NCBI GenBank assembly: GCA_964538615.1
Contig: CAZIGK010000009.1
Span: forward strand, 1 to 64,000
Source: CAZIGK01 sp964538615
Lineage (GTDB): Bacteria > Pseudomonadota > Alphaproteobacteria > Rickettsiales > RI-342
Reading direction: 5' to 3'
Length of the DNA stretch: 64,000 bases
Shown: in pieces, positions 24,358 to 33,244 of the stretch
How the letters are laid out: each line of letters starts with the position of its first letter
Numbering within the stretch: position 1 is the stretch's first letter
The notes under the pieces: model-generated
The model's database searches: none
The model's input: only the letters and a program-made list of their open reading frames with translations
What the model was told of the DNA's origin: nothing
Position numbers and translations under genes: made by a program

Positions 24358-24897
24358 TTACGGCAACATCCGACGCATCAGCCCGTCTTTAAGAATCAGC
24401 GCATGATAGAGTGCAGCCAGCACATGCACGCCAATCAACACCATGACGAATGTCCCGCCCACTTCATGCACCTCATGGGCCAAATGCCCGGTGGGTTTAT
24501 CCTGCGCGACAATGGCAGGCATTTCCATCACACCAAACAGATTGACGGCATGCCCACCCGCGCTGGACATCACCCAACCGGAAAGCGGCAGCAGCACCAT
24601 CACACCATAGAGCAACCAATGCACCGCTTTAGCGGAAACAATCTGCCATGTGGCCATGCCAGCAGGCAAGGTGGGTTGTACGTTCAGCCAGCGCCAGCCA
24701 AGACGCAATATCACTAGCAATAAAATGATAATTCCAAAGGACTTATGCAGCATATATGCCAGTCCACGCACATCCTTGGGGTACTCTTCCATGGTCAGCC
24801 CCACGGCCACCAAAGCCATCATCCCCAATGCCATGAGCCAATGCAGGGAACGCGCCACAGCACCATATTTTTCCGACGTATTTTTTAGCATCACCAT
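24358..24897 (-). CDS. Cytochrome b561
   Basis: This is a four-helix inner-membrane di-heme cytochrome of the bacterial CybB type. Candidate heme-ligand histidines lie in SLHWLMALGM, LHKSFGIII, AVHWLLYGVMV and in the last helix (VLIGVHVLAALYH). At about 180 aa it has the normal length. It probably oxidises quinol or reduces superoxide-derived species; the physiological partner is unknown. AAGGAG lies 6 bases before the ATG at 24897; the upstream ATG at 24915 has no such site. It converges with the orphan TAXI gene. Confidence 0.85.
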   Translation of the reverse strand: MVMLKNTSEKYGAVARSLHWLMALGMMALVAVGLTMEEYPKDVRGLAYMLHKSFGIIILLLVILRLGWRWLNVQPTLPAGMATWQIVSAKAVHWLLYGVMVLLPLSGWVMSSAGGHAVNLFGVMEMPAIVAQDKPTGHLAHEVHEVGGTFVMVLIGVHVLAALYHALILKDGLMRRMLP

Positions 24898-25080
24898 CTC
24901 TGGCTCCTTCATCATGTATGAGTGTTTCGCTTGCGTTTATGGCAGCAGCATGAGGGTTAGTATGAGCACATGATTATACAAACGTAACGGGCTGACGCAA
25001 TCCCTCGCCACTCTCAACCCGTATCAAACATTTGTGTGTCACCTGTATCTGTCTCTCGGCTGATGCAGCTGGATAATGTA

Positions 25081-25161
25081 TCGTCACGCGATGGAAAATG
25101 TACGTGACATGCGCAGCACAGCAAAACAGCCATGTGCAGGCCATTACCCATCGCGTGACGA
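25081..25161. repeat. 14-bp perfect inverted repeat with 53-bp spacer
   Basis: TCGTCACGCGATGG (25081-25094) and CCATCGCGTGACGA (25148-25161) are exact inverse complements. They lie immediately downstream of the DUF2170 gene stop (25168) in a 270-bp non-coding gap before the cytochrome b561 gene. It could be a terminator-like or processing structure, or the ends of a small element. There is no adjoining T-run. Confidence 0.6.
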
Positions 25162-25167
25162 CAGAAC

Positions 25168-25608
25168 CTAAAAACCTTCGTAATTAGGTTTGCGCAAATA
25201 CTCCTGCATCACTTTGCGTGCTTCAATGGCGTTTTCACTTAAGTTCTGTAATTCCAAGACAATTTCATCCGCCGATGCATCTACCGTCAACGCACCAAAC
25301 ACCACATACACATCTCCCAATTTACCGTAAGAAGACAGCGGCATGGGGATAGACCATTCCAACATTTTTTCCAGCATTTGGGTGCGCTTTTCCAGTACCA
25401 CATCTGCATCGGAAAATAATTGCGCGATACACAATAATTGCTCACCGGAAACCGCGACAAACAGCGGCACGGTATCCAGATCCCGTACATCAATCTGCAC
25501 CACCGGCATCGGACCTTCCACCCGACGTGTGGTGAAGGTAAAGCCAAACTCAGGGTTCTGCCCTGCCTGCTCTAACAATCGCTCAATATGCTCCAACTTG
25601 CGTGCCAC
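25168..25608 (-). CDS. DUF2170 (YjfI-like) protein
   Basis: The pattern VPLFVAVSGEQLLCIAQLF, MPLSSYGKL and DVYVVFGALTVDASADEIVLEL matches DUF2170, the family of E. coli YjfI, whose function is unknown; yjfI sits next to a PspA-like gene in E. coli. It is a soluble protein of 146 aa. It begins 2 bases after the stop of the 644-aa gene, which strongly suggests coupled translation and a functional link with that protein. Confidence 0.72.
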   Translation of the reverse strand: MARKLEHIERLLEQAGQNPEFGFTFTTRRVEGPMPVVQIDVRDLDTVPLFVAVSGEQLLCIAQLFSDADVVLEKRTQMLEKMLEWSIPMPLSSYGKLGDVYVVFGALTVDASADEIVLELQNLSENAIEARKVMQEYLRKPNYEGF

Positions 25609-25610
25609 GG

Positions 25611-27545
25611 TTACCTGCCTCGTCCTTTATCCATTGGTTTAACATCAGGAACCCCATCCCCATCCACATCATTGGCTTTGGGTTTTTTCGCGCCGGAACC
25701 CACACTAACTCCCTGCTCTTTCACCTCACTCAGCTCCTGCAAGGCATGTTGCACCCGGTTTTGACGCATATTCCAGCGTTTATTCTGGCTACGTCCGGGC
25801 TTTTTGGTCAGCTTTTGTGCTGTTGATTCGCCTTCCAACTTTTGTGTGGCCGTTTTGCCTTCCTGTTGCCCCTGTTGCTGGGGTTCTTTGGCTTTGTCTT
25901 TTTCAGGCTCCTGTTCCTGTTTTTTCGCCCGTTGTTCCTGCACCTTCTGTGCCAGCGGCTCACATTCTTTTTTCATTTGCTGCATGGGTTCCTGCCCCAT
26001 GTCCTTCGCTTGCCCTTTTTCGACATAGCGTACCTGATTACCGCTCATATTGGCGGCGGCTTTGGGTTCATACGTCAAAGCCGTTTTGGTAAACGCTTTG
26101 GCTTGTGCCTGACTGGCAAAGGTAATCTGTAAACCCGCCTGCACCGCGGCCAGCAAATCCTGAAGCTTTTTACGCACCTTGCCCTGCCCTTCAATATAGC
26201 ACTCAAACTCCATGCTATAGGCCAGCTCTTCCGCTTTCTCTTCTGCCGTCTCGTCATCTCCACCTGAGCTATTGGTGGTATCCATAATATCTTTTTCTTC
26301 CGAACGGTCAGGTGCGGAAAAGGTCATGCGCTTCAGGTACTCAATAATCGTCTCACCCGCCTCAATTACCGTGGCATTGGTTGTCTCTCCCAACCGGGCA
26401 GAAAGGCTTGTCTCTTCCGGCGCGGCTTCAATGCTGCTATCCATGCCCTGTTCGGCTTCCAGATCACGCATGAGTGCTTTGAAATCACCACTTTCCGCCA
26501 TATTATCTGACCACGCATGCCCTTCCGCATGATCATCCGCCGCTGCCGCGCGAGCCGTAATAGGCGCCACTTTCACTGGCTGCATGACGGTACCACTTAA
26601 CGCGACCTGCATGGCATGCGTTGCCTGCTGCTGGCGCGAACTCAGTTCTTCGCAGCGCTTTTTCAGGTTGTACAACAGCGTTGGCTCATACTGGGTCACG
26701 GCATCTTTCACTAACAGGGAAATAGTCTCAGCTTTATCCATATCCGGTATCAGGGCGGAGCGGCTTTGTTGCAAGGCAACCATCGCCATTTCATCACTCA
26801 GAATCGCGCTTAACTGTGCATGGCTGGCACCCAGAGCTTCCATATGCGGAGAAACCTGTGTCGTAATATGACGCGCCAGATGATACCCCGCTTCATAGAT
26901 GATATTGCACTGGCGTGTAGAATATTCGCATGCCCAGGGCCCTTTATCCGCCATCACTATATGTGAACTGTGAAACTCTATATCCAGATAGGCTCCCACA
27001 TAAGCGCATGCCAGATCCACCGCCCAGATGGCATCCTCAATGCGTTCCATATCATCCGGATTGTATGGATCGCTACCCGTCAGATGGGCAATGGTTGCCG
27101 GTAGAGACATCCCACGTAAATACCAGTAGGGCACATGCCGACTAATGGCATAACTTACCTGATAAGACTGCTTATTCTGCACACCCCTTGTCCAGTCCCC
27201 TTCAATCAGCAATTGTTCGTAGGTCAGGCGCACAATTTTCTCGATATCCCGAAAATACAGATCCAGATTCCGCTTCTTCGTCGCCAGACCGGATAAATAA
27301 TCCGGATTAATCGCCAAATGATGATGCAGCATTTCCCGGTAAAACATCAATCCGGCAGGGTACATCTTGGGAACAGGCATCAATTTGCGGGCACGGTAGA
27401 GTTGGGTGGCGATGGTTGAACCCAGATCCGCATATAAATTACCGCGCTCGGATGAATACGAATGCGCATGCATGAAGTGACTACCAGAACGCAGCGCTTC
27501 GTAAAATTGTTCCAGCAGATAATGCGTATCAACCAGTGTGGCCAT
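25611..27545 (-). CDS. Large uncharacterised cytoplasmic protein, 644 aa
   Basis: I do not recognise this family. Residues 1-300 look globular, aromatic-rich and helical (YRARKLMPVPKMYPAGLMFY, DLYFRDIEKIVRLTYEQLL). About 300-440 is a less ordered region. Residues 440-510 look like another folded domain. The C-terminal ~130 residues are Lys/Glu/Gln-rich coiled coil, ending in a DVDGDGVPD calcium-loop-like motif. There is no signal peptide. The ATG at 27545 has GGTGG 5 bases upstream; an in-frame GTG at 27575 is also possible. It lies in a run of same-strand genes with the DUF2610 and DUF2170 genes. Confidence 0.68.
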   Translation of the reverse strand: MATLVDTHYLLEQFYEALRSGSHFMHAHSYSSERGNLYADLGSTIATQLYRARKLMPVPKMYPAGLMFYREMLHHHLAINPDYLSGLATKKRNLDLYFRDIEKIVRLTYEQLLIEGDWTRGVQNKQSYQVSYAISRHVPYWYLRGMSLPATIAHLTGSDPYNPDDMERIEDAIWAVDLACAYVGAYLDIEFHSSHIVMADKGPWACEYSTRQCNIIYEAGYHLARHITTQVSPHMEALGASHAQLSAILSDEMAMVALQQSRSALIPDMDKAETISLLVKDAVTQYEPTLLYNLKKRCEELSSRQQQATHAMQVALSGTVMQPVKVAPITARAAAADDHAEGHAWSDNMAESGDFKALMRDLEAEQGMDSSIEAAPEETSLSARLGETTNATVIEAGETIIEYLKRMTFSAPDRSEEKDIMDTTNSSGGDDETAEEKAEELAYSMEFECYIEGQGKVRKKLQDLLAAVQAGLQITFASQAQAKAFTKTALTYEPKAAANMSGNQVRYVEKGQAKDMGQEPMQQMKKECEPLAQKVQEQRAKKQEQEPEKDKAKEPQQQGQQEGKTATQKLEGESTAQKLTKKPGRSQNKRWNMRQNRVQHALQELSEVKEQGVSVGSGAKKPKANDVDGDGVPDVKPMDKGRGR

Positions 27546-27700
27546 ATCCACCCATGACGTGAAAGATACAGGCACTTACTGTACCTGCTCTTGCAGCCTA
27601 GCCTGCAAGTTTGACAGAATGGTTAATAGCGCAGATAAGCGCACCTATAGATCACACGAAACAGAAAATATCTGGTTTACGCGTACTTGATGAATCTTCT

Positions 27701-28000
27701 CTATTTTTTCGGCGTCGTCAGTTGTGTCGGCTGCTGCTTTTTCTTTTGTTCATCCTCTTTGCCCGCGGCACCCAGTGCATACGCGCAGAGTTCTTCAAAG
27801 TCCAGTTTTTGCTCTTTGGCAATCTGGTGTAGCTTGGCAAAGCTATCCATCACTTCCTGAGGGATGGTGCCGCCACGCTCTTTCGCCAGCCAGTCTGCCT
27901 GAAATTGCAGAGGATGATTTTCATCCTTCGGTGCCCCGATATAGACATGAAACGGCGAACGCTTGCCTTTAAAATCACAGGGAACGGTAAAACGCTTCAT
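27701..28000 (-). CDS. DUF2610 family protein, 99 aa
   Basis: MKRFTVPCDFKGKRSPFHVY followed by IGAPKDENHPLQFQADWLA, GGTIPQEVMDSFAKLHQIA and LDFEELCAYALG match the DUF2610 family known from Rickettsiales and other alphaproteobacteria; its function is unknown. Cys8 is within the conserved N-terminus. The tail is Lys/Gln rich and probably disordered. GAGG lies about 8 bases before the ATG. It is upstream of the 644-aa gene with a 155-bp gap. Confidence 0.8.
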   Translation of the reverse strand: MKRFTVPCDFKGKRSPFHVYIGAPKDENHPLQFQADWLAKERGGTIPQEVMDSFAKLHQIAKEQKLDFEELCAYALGAAGKEDEQKKKQQPTQLTTPKK

Positions 28001-28132
28001 GGCGCCTCTAACCTCCGGTCAAAACCTCTCGTCACAACACGATCTCAGGAACAAAACTACCACCAGCATATTACAAAACCATGAAACTGTAGGCAAGACC
28101 AGACCCTAAGACGTATTTGCAGGTGATGGAAC

Positions 28133-28756
28133 CTAGCGAGATGGTATCCCCTCGCCAGAGAGCATCGGCTGCCGCTGACTGGCATGACTGACGGCGGCCA
28201 AGGTGGCATCTGCCGCTTGTTGCCAATCGGTTGGGCGCGTCAGTGCCTCCCACGCTAAAAGACCGGATACAGCGGATTTCTCTGCGCTTTCACCCACCGC
28301 CTGCTTCTCGCCACCAAACCACATAGCAGGAACGGAAAGTGCGGCTTGGCCTGCTTCATGCAAGGCCAGCCCTGCGTAACCTTCCACCTGCGCCAGACGC
28401 TCCGCCAATGTGCGGTGATGCAGTATAAAAACATACGCCGCCTGCAACCAGCTCACCTCTATTTCAGGAAAATTGCTTTGCCGTTCATGGGCATATGGGT
28501 AATGCACAGCATCCTGTTGCTCCCCAAGAGAAGATAATGCCTGCCATAATTCCTGAGCCACACCATCAGGGAAACGCCGTGCAATATCCAGTGTCACCCG
28601 TGTCTCTCCGGTGCGCGCCGCCTGCTCCAGCGCATCCTGTAACTGTCGCTGCACGTCATGACGCGCCTGCAAATGGCGTGGCTGAAACAAAGAATGGCTG
28701 CCCAATGCTTGCGCGAAACGCTCCGCCTGCGCGGCAATGTGTGATGAAGATCCCAT
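28133..28756 (-). CDS. Hypothetical protein, 207 aa
   Basis: A soluble, Ala/Gln/His-rich, mainly helical protein: long helices around residues 40-60 (DVQRQLQDALEQAARTG) and 100-150. I do not recognise the family. It has no signal peptide or TM helix. It is upstream of the DUF2610 gene on the same strand, separated by about 130 bases, so it may or may not be part of that cluster. Confidence 0.6.
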   Translation of the reverse strand: MGSSSHIAAQAERFAQALGSHSLFQPRHLQARHDVQRQLQDALEQAARTGETRVTLDIARRFPDGVAQELWQALSSLGEQQDAVHYPYAHERQSNFPEIEVSWLQAAYVFILHHRTLAERLAQVEGYAGLALHEAGQAALSVPAMWFGGEKQAVGESAEKSAVSGLLAWEALTRPTDWQQAADATLAAVSHASQRQPMLSGEGIPSR

Positions 28757-28897
28757 CGTTAGTCCCTGTTTTATTTATTTATTACAGGAACAACATACCA
28801 AAACCCCATAAACGCGCAATGGCTTTTGCATGGGTGACACAGAGTCTATAGATACATGTTCGCTATGCGCGATAGACCACAGCCATGCGTCATGTTC

Positions 28898-29236
28898 TTA
28901 TTTACGCTTCGGGTTGCCGGTAAACGCATTCACTTTATGGAAGGTAAAATTATCCGCATAGGATTTTGGGTGAACCATCCGCTCTTGCGGCTGTTTCACT
29001 TCATAGGTAATGCCATGCTGCTCTGCATAGGCACGTGCCGCTTCCAGCGAAGGAAACCGCAGGCGAACCTGCTGGGTCGTATCGCGGGAGCCTGTCCACC
29101 CCATCAAATCATCGCTATAACGGCCAGCAATGGGCACAAATTCCAGCAGCCAGTCCCGCGTTTTGCGCACGCCGGATTGCATCGCGGTTTTGGCTGGGCG
29201 ATAAATAACAGCTTTAGCAGGCAAGGGATGTGACAT
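28898..29236 (-). CDS. NADH-ubiquinone oxidoreductase accessory subunit, NDUFS4/ETC complex I type
   Basis: The motif block IYRPAKTAMQSGVRKTRDWL, then MGWTGSRDTTQQVRLRFPSL and EAARAYAEQHG, is the ETC complex I subunit conserved region of NDUFS4, an accessory subunit shared by mitochondria and alphaproteobacteria. It sits at the peripheral arm of complex I. It has 112 residues from the ATG at 29236; a GTG three codons earlier is less likely. It is divergent from the deaminase gene with a 77-bp gap. Confidence 0.93.
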   Translation of the reverse strand: MSHPLPAKAVIYRPAKTAMQSGVRKTRDWLLEFVPIAGRYSDDLMGWTGSRDTTQQVRLRFPSLEAARAYAEQHGITYEVKQPQERMVHPKSYADNFTFHKVNAFTGNPKRK

Positions 29237-29313
29237 GACACACACTCTTTGACATGATGCGGGAAATCTTTACAGATACCTTCCGTATCTACCGCAGTTT
29301 TGAGGCCTTGGCA

Positions 29314-29802
29314 ATGACCCAACCACTTCATGAAGCCCAACATATGCAGTTTTTGCGCCGTTCCATTCGGCTGGCAACGGAAAATGTGCATGCCGCAGGC
29401 GGCCCGTTTGGAGCCGTTATTGTGCATAATGGGCAAATTGTGGCGGAAGGGGTGAACCGTGTCACCGCCAATCTGGATCCCACAGCCCATGCAGAAGTCA
29501 CGGCGATTCGTCAGGCTTGTCAGGTATTGCAGCGTTTTGACTTGCGTGGTGCCACGCTCTATACCAGTTGTGAACCCTGCCCCATGTGCCTGACTGCGGC
29601 TTACTGGGCACGTCTGGATGCCGTGTTCTTCGCGGCAGATCGCTTTCAGGCCGCCCAAGGCGGTTTTGATGATGCATGGCTGTATGATGAAGTGGTGCTC
29701 CCCTACGAAAAGCGCCATATTCCCATTCGCCGCATGCTACAAGGGGAAGCCATGCAACCTTTCGCCGCCTGGCTGGCTAAAGACGACCGGACACATTACT
29801 AG
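29314..29802 (+). CDS. Cytidine/deoxycytidylate deaminase-fold enzyme, guanine deaminase-like
   Basis: The zinc site is complete: HAE in DPTAHAEVTAIR and PCPMC in SCEPCPMCLTAAYWARLD. The whole layout, with NLDPTAHAEV and YTSCEPCPMCL and a C-terminal part ending in a helix, resembles the Bacillus GuaD-type guanine deaminase more than TadA or CDA. At 162 aa the length fits. Guanine deaminase converts guanine to xanthine. TGAGG lies 9 bases before ATG 29314; upstream in-frame codons to 29254 are not needed. Confidence 0.82.
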   Translation: MTQPLHEAQHMQFLRRSIRLATENVHAAGGPFGAVIVHNGQIVAEGVNRVTANLDPTAHAEVTAIRQACQVLQRFDLRGATLYTSCEPCPMCLTAAYWARLDAVFFAADRFQAAQGGFDDAWLYDEVVLPYEKRHIPIRRMLQGEAMQPFAAWLAKDDRTHY

Positions 29803-30091
29803 GTCTACCCTTCCGCCTCAGTATTGCAAAAGCTGCGCCCCATCAGAACACGCGGTATTCACGGAGATGATGGTGCGAGACTCTTGTCATATGGAATAAT
29901 CCTAAAGTCATCGCCCGTGGATAAGTGGGCTTATCTTAACGACAAGACGATAAAAATAGCCATGGATGGATGGTTTGTCATGAAATGGACATAAAAAAGT
30001 GGAAATATCAAGATTCCAATATAGTCACACAATGCTGCTATAGAAGCGATGTGGGCTGTATTGTACCATACATAAAAAACAGGAAACCAAG

Positions 30092-30439
30092 ATGCAATTT
30101 CATGAATTATCCGATCCTGAAATGTATGTACTGATCTGTGCGGTGACGTTTGCACCCAGCAGCACTAACTCCCTGAAAATGCTCTATGAAGTTATAGAGA
30201 GTATGGAGCCTCCTTATGCACGCGAGGCGATGCATGGGGCTACGGCTTCACTGTTTAGAAAACTCTCTGAGCTGGAACATGGAAGCCTTGATGAAACCAG
30301 CCAGCGATTCACCATTACGCAGCAATTGATAGATGCTGTAGAGATGTTTACAGAAGGGCGTGCCTCCGAAGATCAAAACCTTTCTTTGATCTGTACTGAG
30401 GAAAATCAAAACTGCGCTTTGGTTATAAGCATCCGCTAA
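30092..30439 (+). CDS. Hypothetical protein, 115 aa
   Basis: A small acidic soluble protein with no recognised motif; two cysteines lie near the N-terminus and the C-terminus, respectively. AGGAAACCAAG before the ATG is a good ribosome binding site. It is slightly AT-richer than neighbours. It is isolated: 289 bases of non-coding DNA lie upstream (a few weak hairpins, no T-runs, nothing I can name). Confidence 0.6.
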   Translation: MQFHELSDPEMYVLICAVTFAPSSTNSLKMLYEVIESMEPPYAREAMHGATASLFRKLSELEHGSLDETSQRFTITQQLIDAVEMFTEGRASEDQNLSLICTEENQNCALVISIR

Positions 30440-30688
30440 TATGCGTCAAGCATTGGCGCTGCCGTTGGTGACATCAGCAAGGCGGGTTGCAACAGGCTGT
30501 CGTGCAGGCAATAGCCTGCCTGAATCAGCTGAATGATTTGGCTGGGACGGCGCATGGCATTCCCACTTGCGAAATGGCCTGATGATAGAGGTGATGGAAG
30601 GCTGGTAGCAGCGTAGTGAGCGATCATAACGTACACGGCACGAGCCGCGCAGCAATGGCGCGGTTTACCCCATTAGAACGTGAATGCG
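30440..30688. other. Non-coding gap, no supported feature
   Basis: There are two overlapping minus-strand reading frames here of about 65 codons, but neither has a good ribosome binding site or a recognisable family. Some short GC-rich inverted motifs (for example CAGGCAATAGCCTG) are present. I cannot assign a function. Confidence 0.4.
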
Positions 30689-33217
30689 CTAACTATACCA
30701 CCAGTGGCGCTCTTCCACCCCCCTCCTCCACAACAACCACCCCATCAACACGGCAATCACCAGCAACCACACCCAGCGTATCTCACCAAATTGCTGTTGC
30801 ACTTCCAGATGGCTAATCCGGCTATCCGGTTCGGCACCGGCCAGTTCGGCGGTGCTGTTGAAACTGACCTGCGTGATGCGGTAGTAGCCATCTGGCTGTG
30901 GCTCTACCAACAATCCGGCACTGGCCAGACGGGACAGGCCATCTGTACCGCGTTCTGCCAGGGGCAGTAACATCTTGTACTCGGCAGCGACTCCCTGCAC
31001 CTGTACATCCGCTGCGGGTTGCAGGGTCAGGCGTAATATCGCATGATCCGGCAGACGCTCCACCCATGCGCTTAGCTGATCTGCTGGCAGGCTACGGTAA
31101 TCCGGTTTCCAGAAAGTCAGCAACATATGCGGCCATAAAAGTAACATGACCATCAGGGCGCAGGCCAGCCGTTCCCACCAATATAGACGCAAGGCTCGTA
31201 CCTGCCACCATTGCATCCATAACCACAGGGCCAGAACTAACACGGCAAAAATCACCCAGCTACTCACCTGCGTGGCACTCCAGTACCGCAACCACGCAGG
31301 CTGACCCAGTTGCATCAATGCTAACATCAGCGCAAAGCTGATGAGGGGCAGCAGCTCTTGCCAGCGATAACGAAAGATGACCGTACTGGCGACCCCCATA
31401 CCGGGCAGAAAATCCCCCAACACCATCCAGAGCCAGAGCATCGTGGCAACAGATGCCTGCGGATAGACGACTCCAAACTGTTGGCAAACCTGCAACAAAA
31501 GAGGCAGGAATAAACTCCCCATCAGCATCATTTTGGCCAATAGTGGCTGCCCGATAGTGAATAACATGGCTGCCAGTACGGTCCAGAAAACGGTGAGTCC
31601 AAACCAGCCCATGCCCATCTGCATGACCAGATTATTCAAAAAATTACTGCTTCCGATGAGGGATAATATGCCCATCATCATGCCGGCTACCGCTGCAATT
31701 ACTAATACAGCAGAAAGCCAGCGCGCGGCATCCGTTGCGGTATGACGGAACGCCAGTAGCATATGTCCCAGCCGCTGTTGCCAGCGATAACGCTGTACCC
31801 GTTCTGAAAATAACCGTTGCAGGACAATCAACCAAAGACCCAGCCACGCCATTTGCCACAGGCCAGAACCGACATCCCACAGCAGAAACGCAACCCCCAC
31901 ACCCCATACCCACGGCACCCAATGGTGCAAACCCTGTACCAGTAAACGGCAGGCAAACCAGTGCTCTGATACATGTGACGCATAGCGCGTGGCAACCAAG
32001 CGCGCCAATACCATCCAGCCGATCCCCACCCCAGCCAGCAGACTGACCGATGCCCCAACCGTGGCCACCAGCGCATAGGCAGAGGCGAATAGCAGCAGAA
32101 ACCACACCACCAATAATGCTCCGGCAAGCAGGGTTTGTTGCCATGGCAAATGCAGGCTAAGCCTCTGAGGGGTCGTGGCTAACGCCGCAGATACCCCCAG
32201 TCGGCCATGCCATACCACCAATAACATCAGCAGCAGAGCCACCCAACTTTGTATATGCTGATAATCCGACAGTCCCTTCGCATCGACATCCAGCGCAACG
32301 CCCAGTCCGGCTCCGCTCAGGAGGGGGGGCAGCAAAGGCATCGCCATGGTTATACCAACCAGCATCCAAAGCGCATCAACCGGTGCAATATGATGCCGAC
32401 GGCTGACCTGTAGCACGTGGTATTTAGCGGCCAGCCCGTGCACCAGTGGCGATGCCGCCATCACCCCTTGCATCATCAGGGTAAAGCTGGCCGCCCAACG
32501 GGCGCCGCGCTGCCCCAGCATGGCAAACCACCAACGCTGCCAATAATCCATACTGCCACTCTGGCGCAGACTGGCAGCCCACAAGGTAAACAGGGCAACT
32601 TCCTGCAGGGTTGTTCCAACCCCTACCCCAAAGGCTCCATCCATCGTCAACCATTGCTGGCGAATCAGTTTGTCCCAGCCATAGTCCCGGTGCCGTAAAA
32701 ACTCTGGCCACAGGCTCCATTCTCCATGCAGGGTGAACCCAAGAAGTATCACGACCCATACCACCAATAACCGCGCCCGCCACTGCCACGCCAACCCAAG
32801 CAAACAACCCATACCTCCCAGACCCGCCCATAACAACAGCGGCATGGTCTGGTGTGCCGAGGAAAGCGCCTCCTCCCCCCGATAGCCCAGCGCGGTATAG
32901 GCAACCGTCAGGCATACACCCGCCGCCATGATTTTATAGAACACCAGCCATACGAGGGAGGGACGCCCCATCCTTCCATAATGGGGGAGCAGTGGGGCGG
33001 CCATCAGCATAAAGGCTCCAGCAAGCGCCATATGCATCTGCCGTCCTGCCAGAGTACCCGTAAACCAGGTGGCATTAAAGGCATAGGTTGTCAGCAGCAA
33101 CAGCATCCAGCCGATAGCAAACCAGCCGACCAGAATATTCCAGTAACTTTTCCATCCTTCGGCTCTGGAAGGACGAGGCGGAGTGGGCGCATGCTCAACC
33201 GATGCCTCACCCGTCAT
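30689..33217 (-). CDS. TAXI-type TRAP transporter fused permease
   Basis: An 842-aa, very hydrophobic polypeptide with about 18-20 predicted helices: the short DctQ-like part lies at the N-terminus, the DctM-like transport part in the middle (LLSGAGLGVALD, GMMMGILSLIGSSNFLNNLV, WLWMVLGDFLPGMGVASTV), and a soluble C-terminal domain (about 700-820) ends with one more helix. This fused DctQM arrangement is the hallmark of TAXI systems, which import organic acids using a cation gradient. The ATG at 33217 has GGAG 8 bases upstream; an upstream GTG is possible. It follows its binding protein gene by 27 bases. Confidence 0.85.
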   Translation of the reverse strand: MTGEASVEHAPTPPRPSRAEGWKSYWNILVGWFAIGWMLLLLTTYAFNATWFTGTLAGRQMHMALAGAFMLMAAPLLPHYGRMGRPSLVWLVFYKIMAAGVCLTVAYTALGYRGEEALSSAHQTMPLLLWAGLGGMGCLLGLAWQWRARLLVVWVVILLGFTLHGEWSLWPEFLRHRDYGWDKLIRQQWLTMDGAFGVGVGTTLQEVALFTLWAASLRQSGSMDYWQRWWFAMLGQRGARWAASFTLMMQGVMAASPLVHGLAAKYHVLQVSRRHHIAPVDALWMLVGITMAMPLLPPLLSGAGLGVALDVDAKGLSDYQHIQSWVALLLMLLVVWHGRLGVSAALATTPQRLSLHLPWQQTLLAGALLVVWFLLLFASAYALVATVGASVSLLAGVGIGWMVLARLVATRYASHVSEHWFACRLLVQGLHHWVPWVWGVGVAFLLWDVGSGLWQMAWLGLWLIVLQRLFSERVQRYRWQQRLGHMLLAFRHTATDAARWLSAVLVIAAVAGMMMGILSLIGSSNFLNNLVMQMGMGWFGLTVFWTVLAAMLFTIGQPLLAKMMLMGSLFLPLLLQVCQQFGVVYPQASVATMLWLWMVLGDFLPGMGVASTVIFRYRWQELLPLISFALMLALMQLGQPAWLRYWSATQVSSWVIFAVLVLALWLWMQWWQVRALRLYWWERLACALMVMLLLWPHMLLTFWKPDYRSLPADQLSAWVERLPDHAILRLTLQPAADVQVQGVAAEYKMLLPLAERGTDGLSRLASAGLLVEPQPDGYYRITQVSFNSTAELAGAEPDSRISHLEVQQQFGEIRWVWLLVIAVLMGWLLWRRGVEERHWWYS

Positions 33218-33244
33218 GGCCTGCTCCCCCACAAGGCGCCTGCA

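Noticed and set aside
25611..27545. Possible CobT cobaltochelatase subunit, because of size and acidic/basic blocks
   Set aside because: No von Willebrand A domain or MIDAS motif and no other cobalamin genes nearby.
31533..32698. Several 60-100 codon plus-strand frames opposite the TRAP permease
   Set aside because: They are shadows of the long hydrophobic minus-strand gene without ribosome binding sites or recognisable domains.
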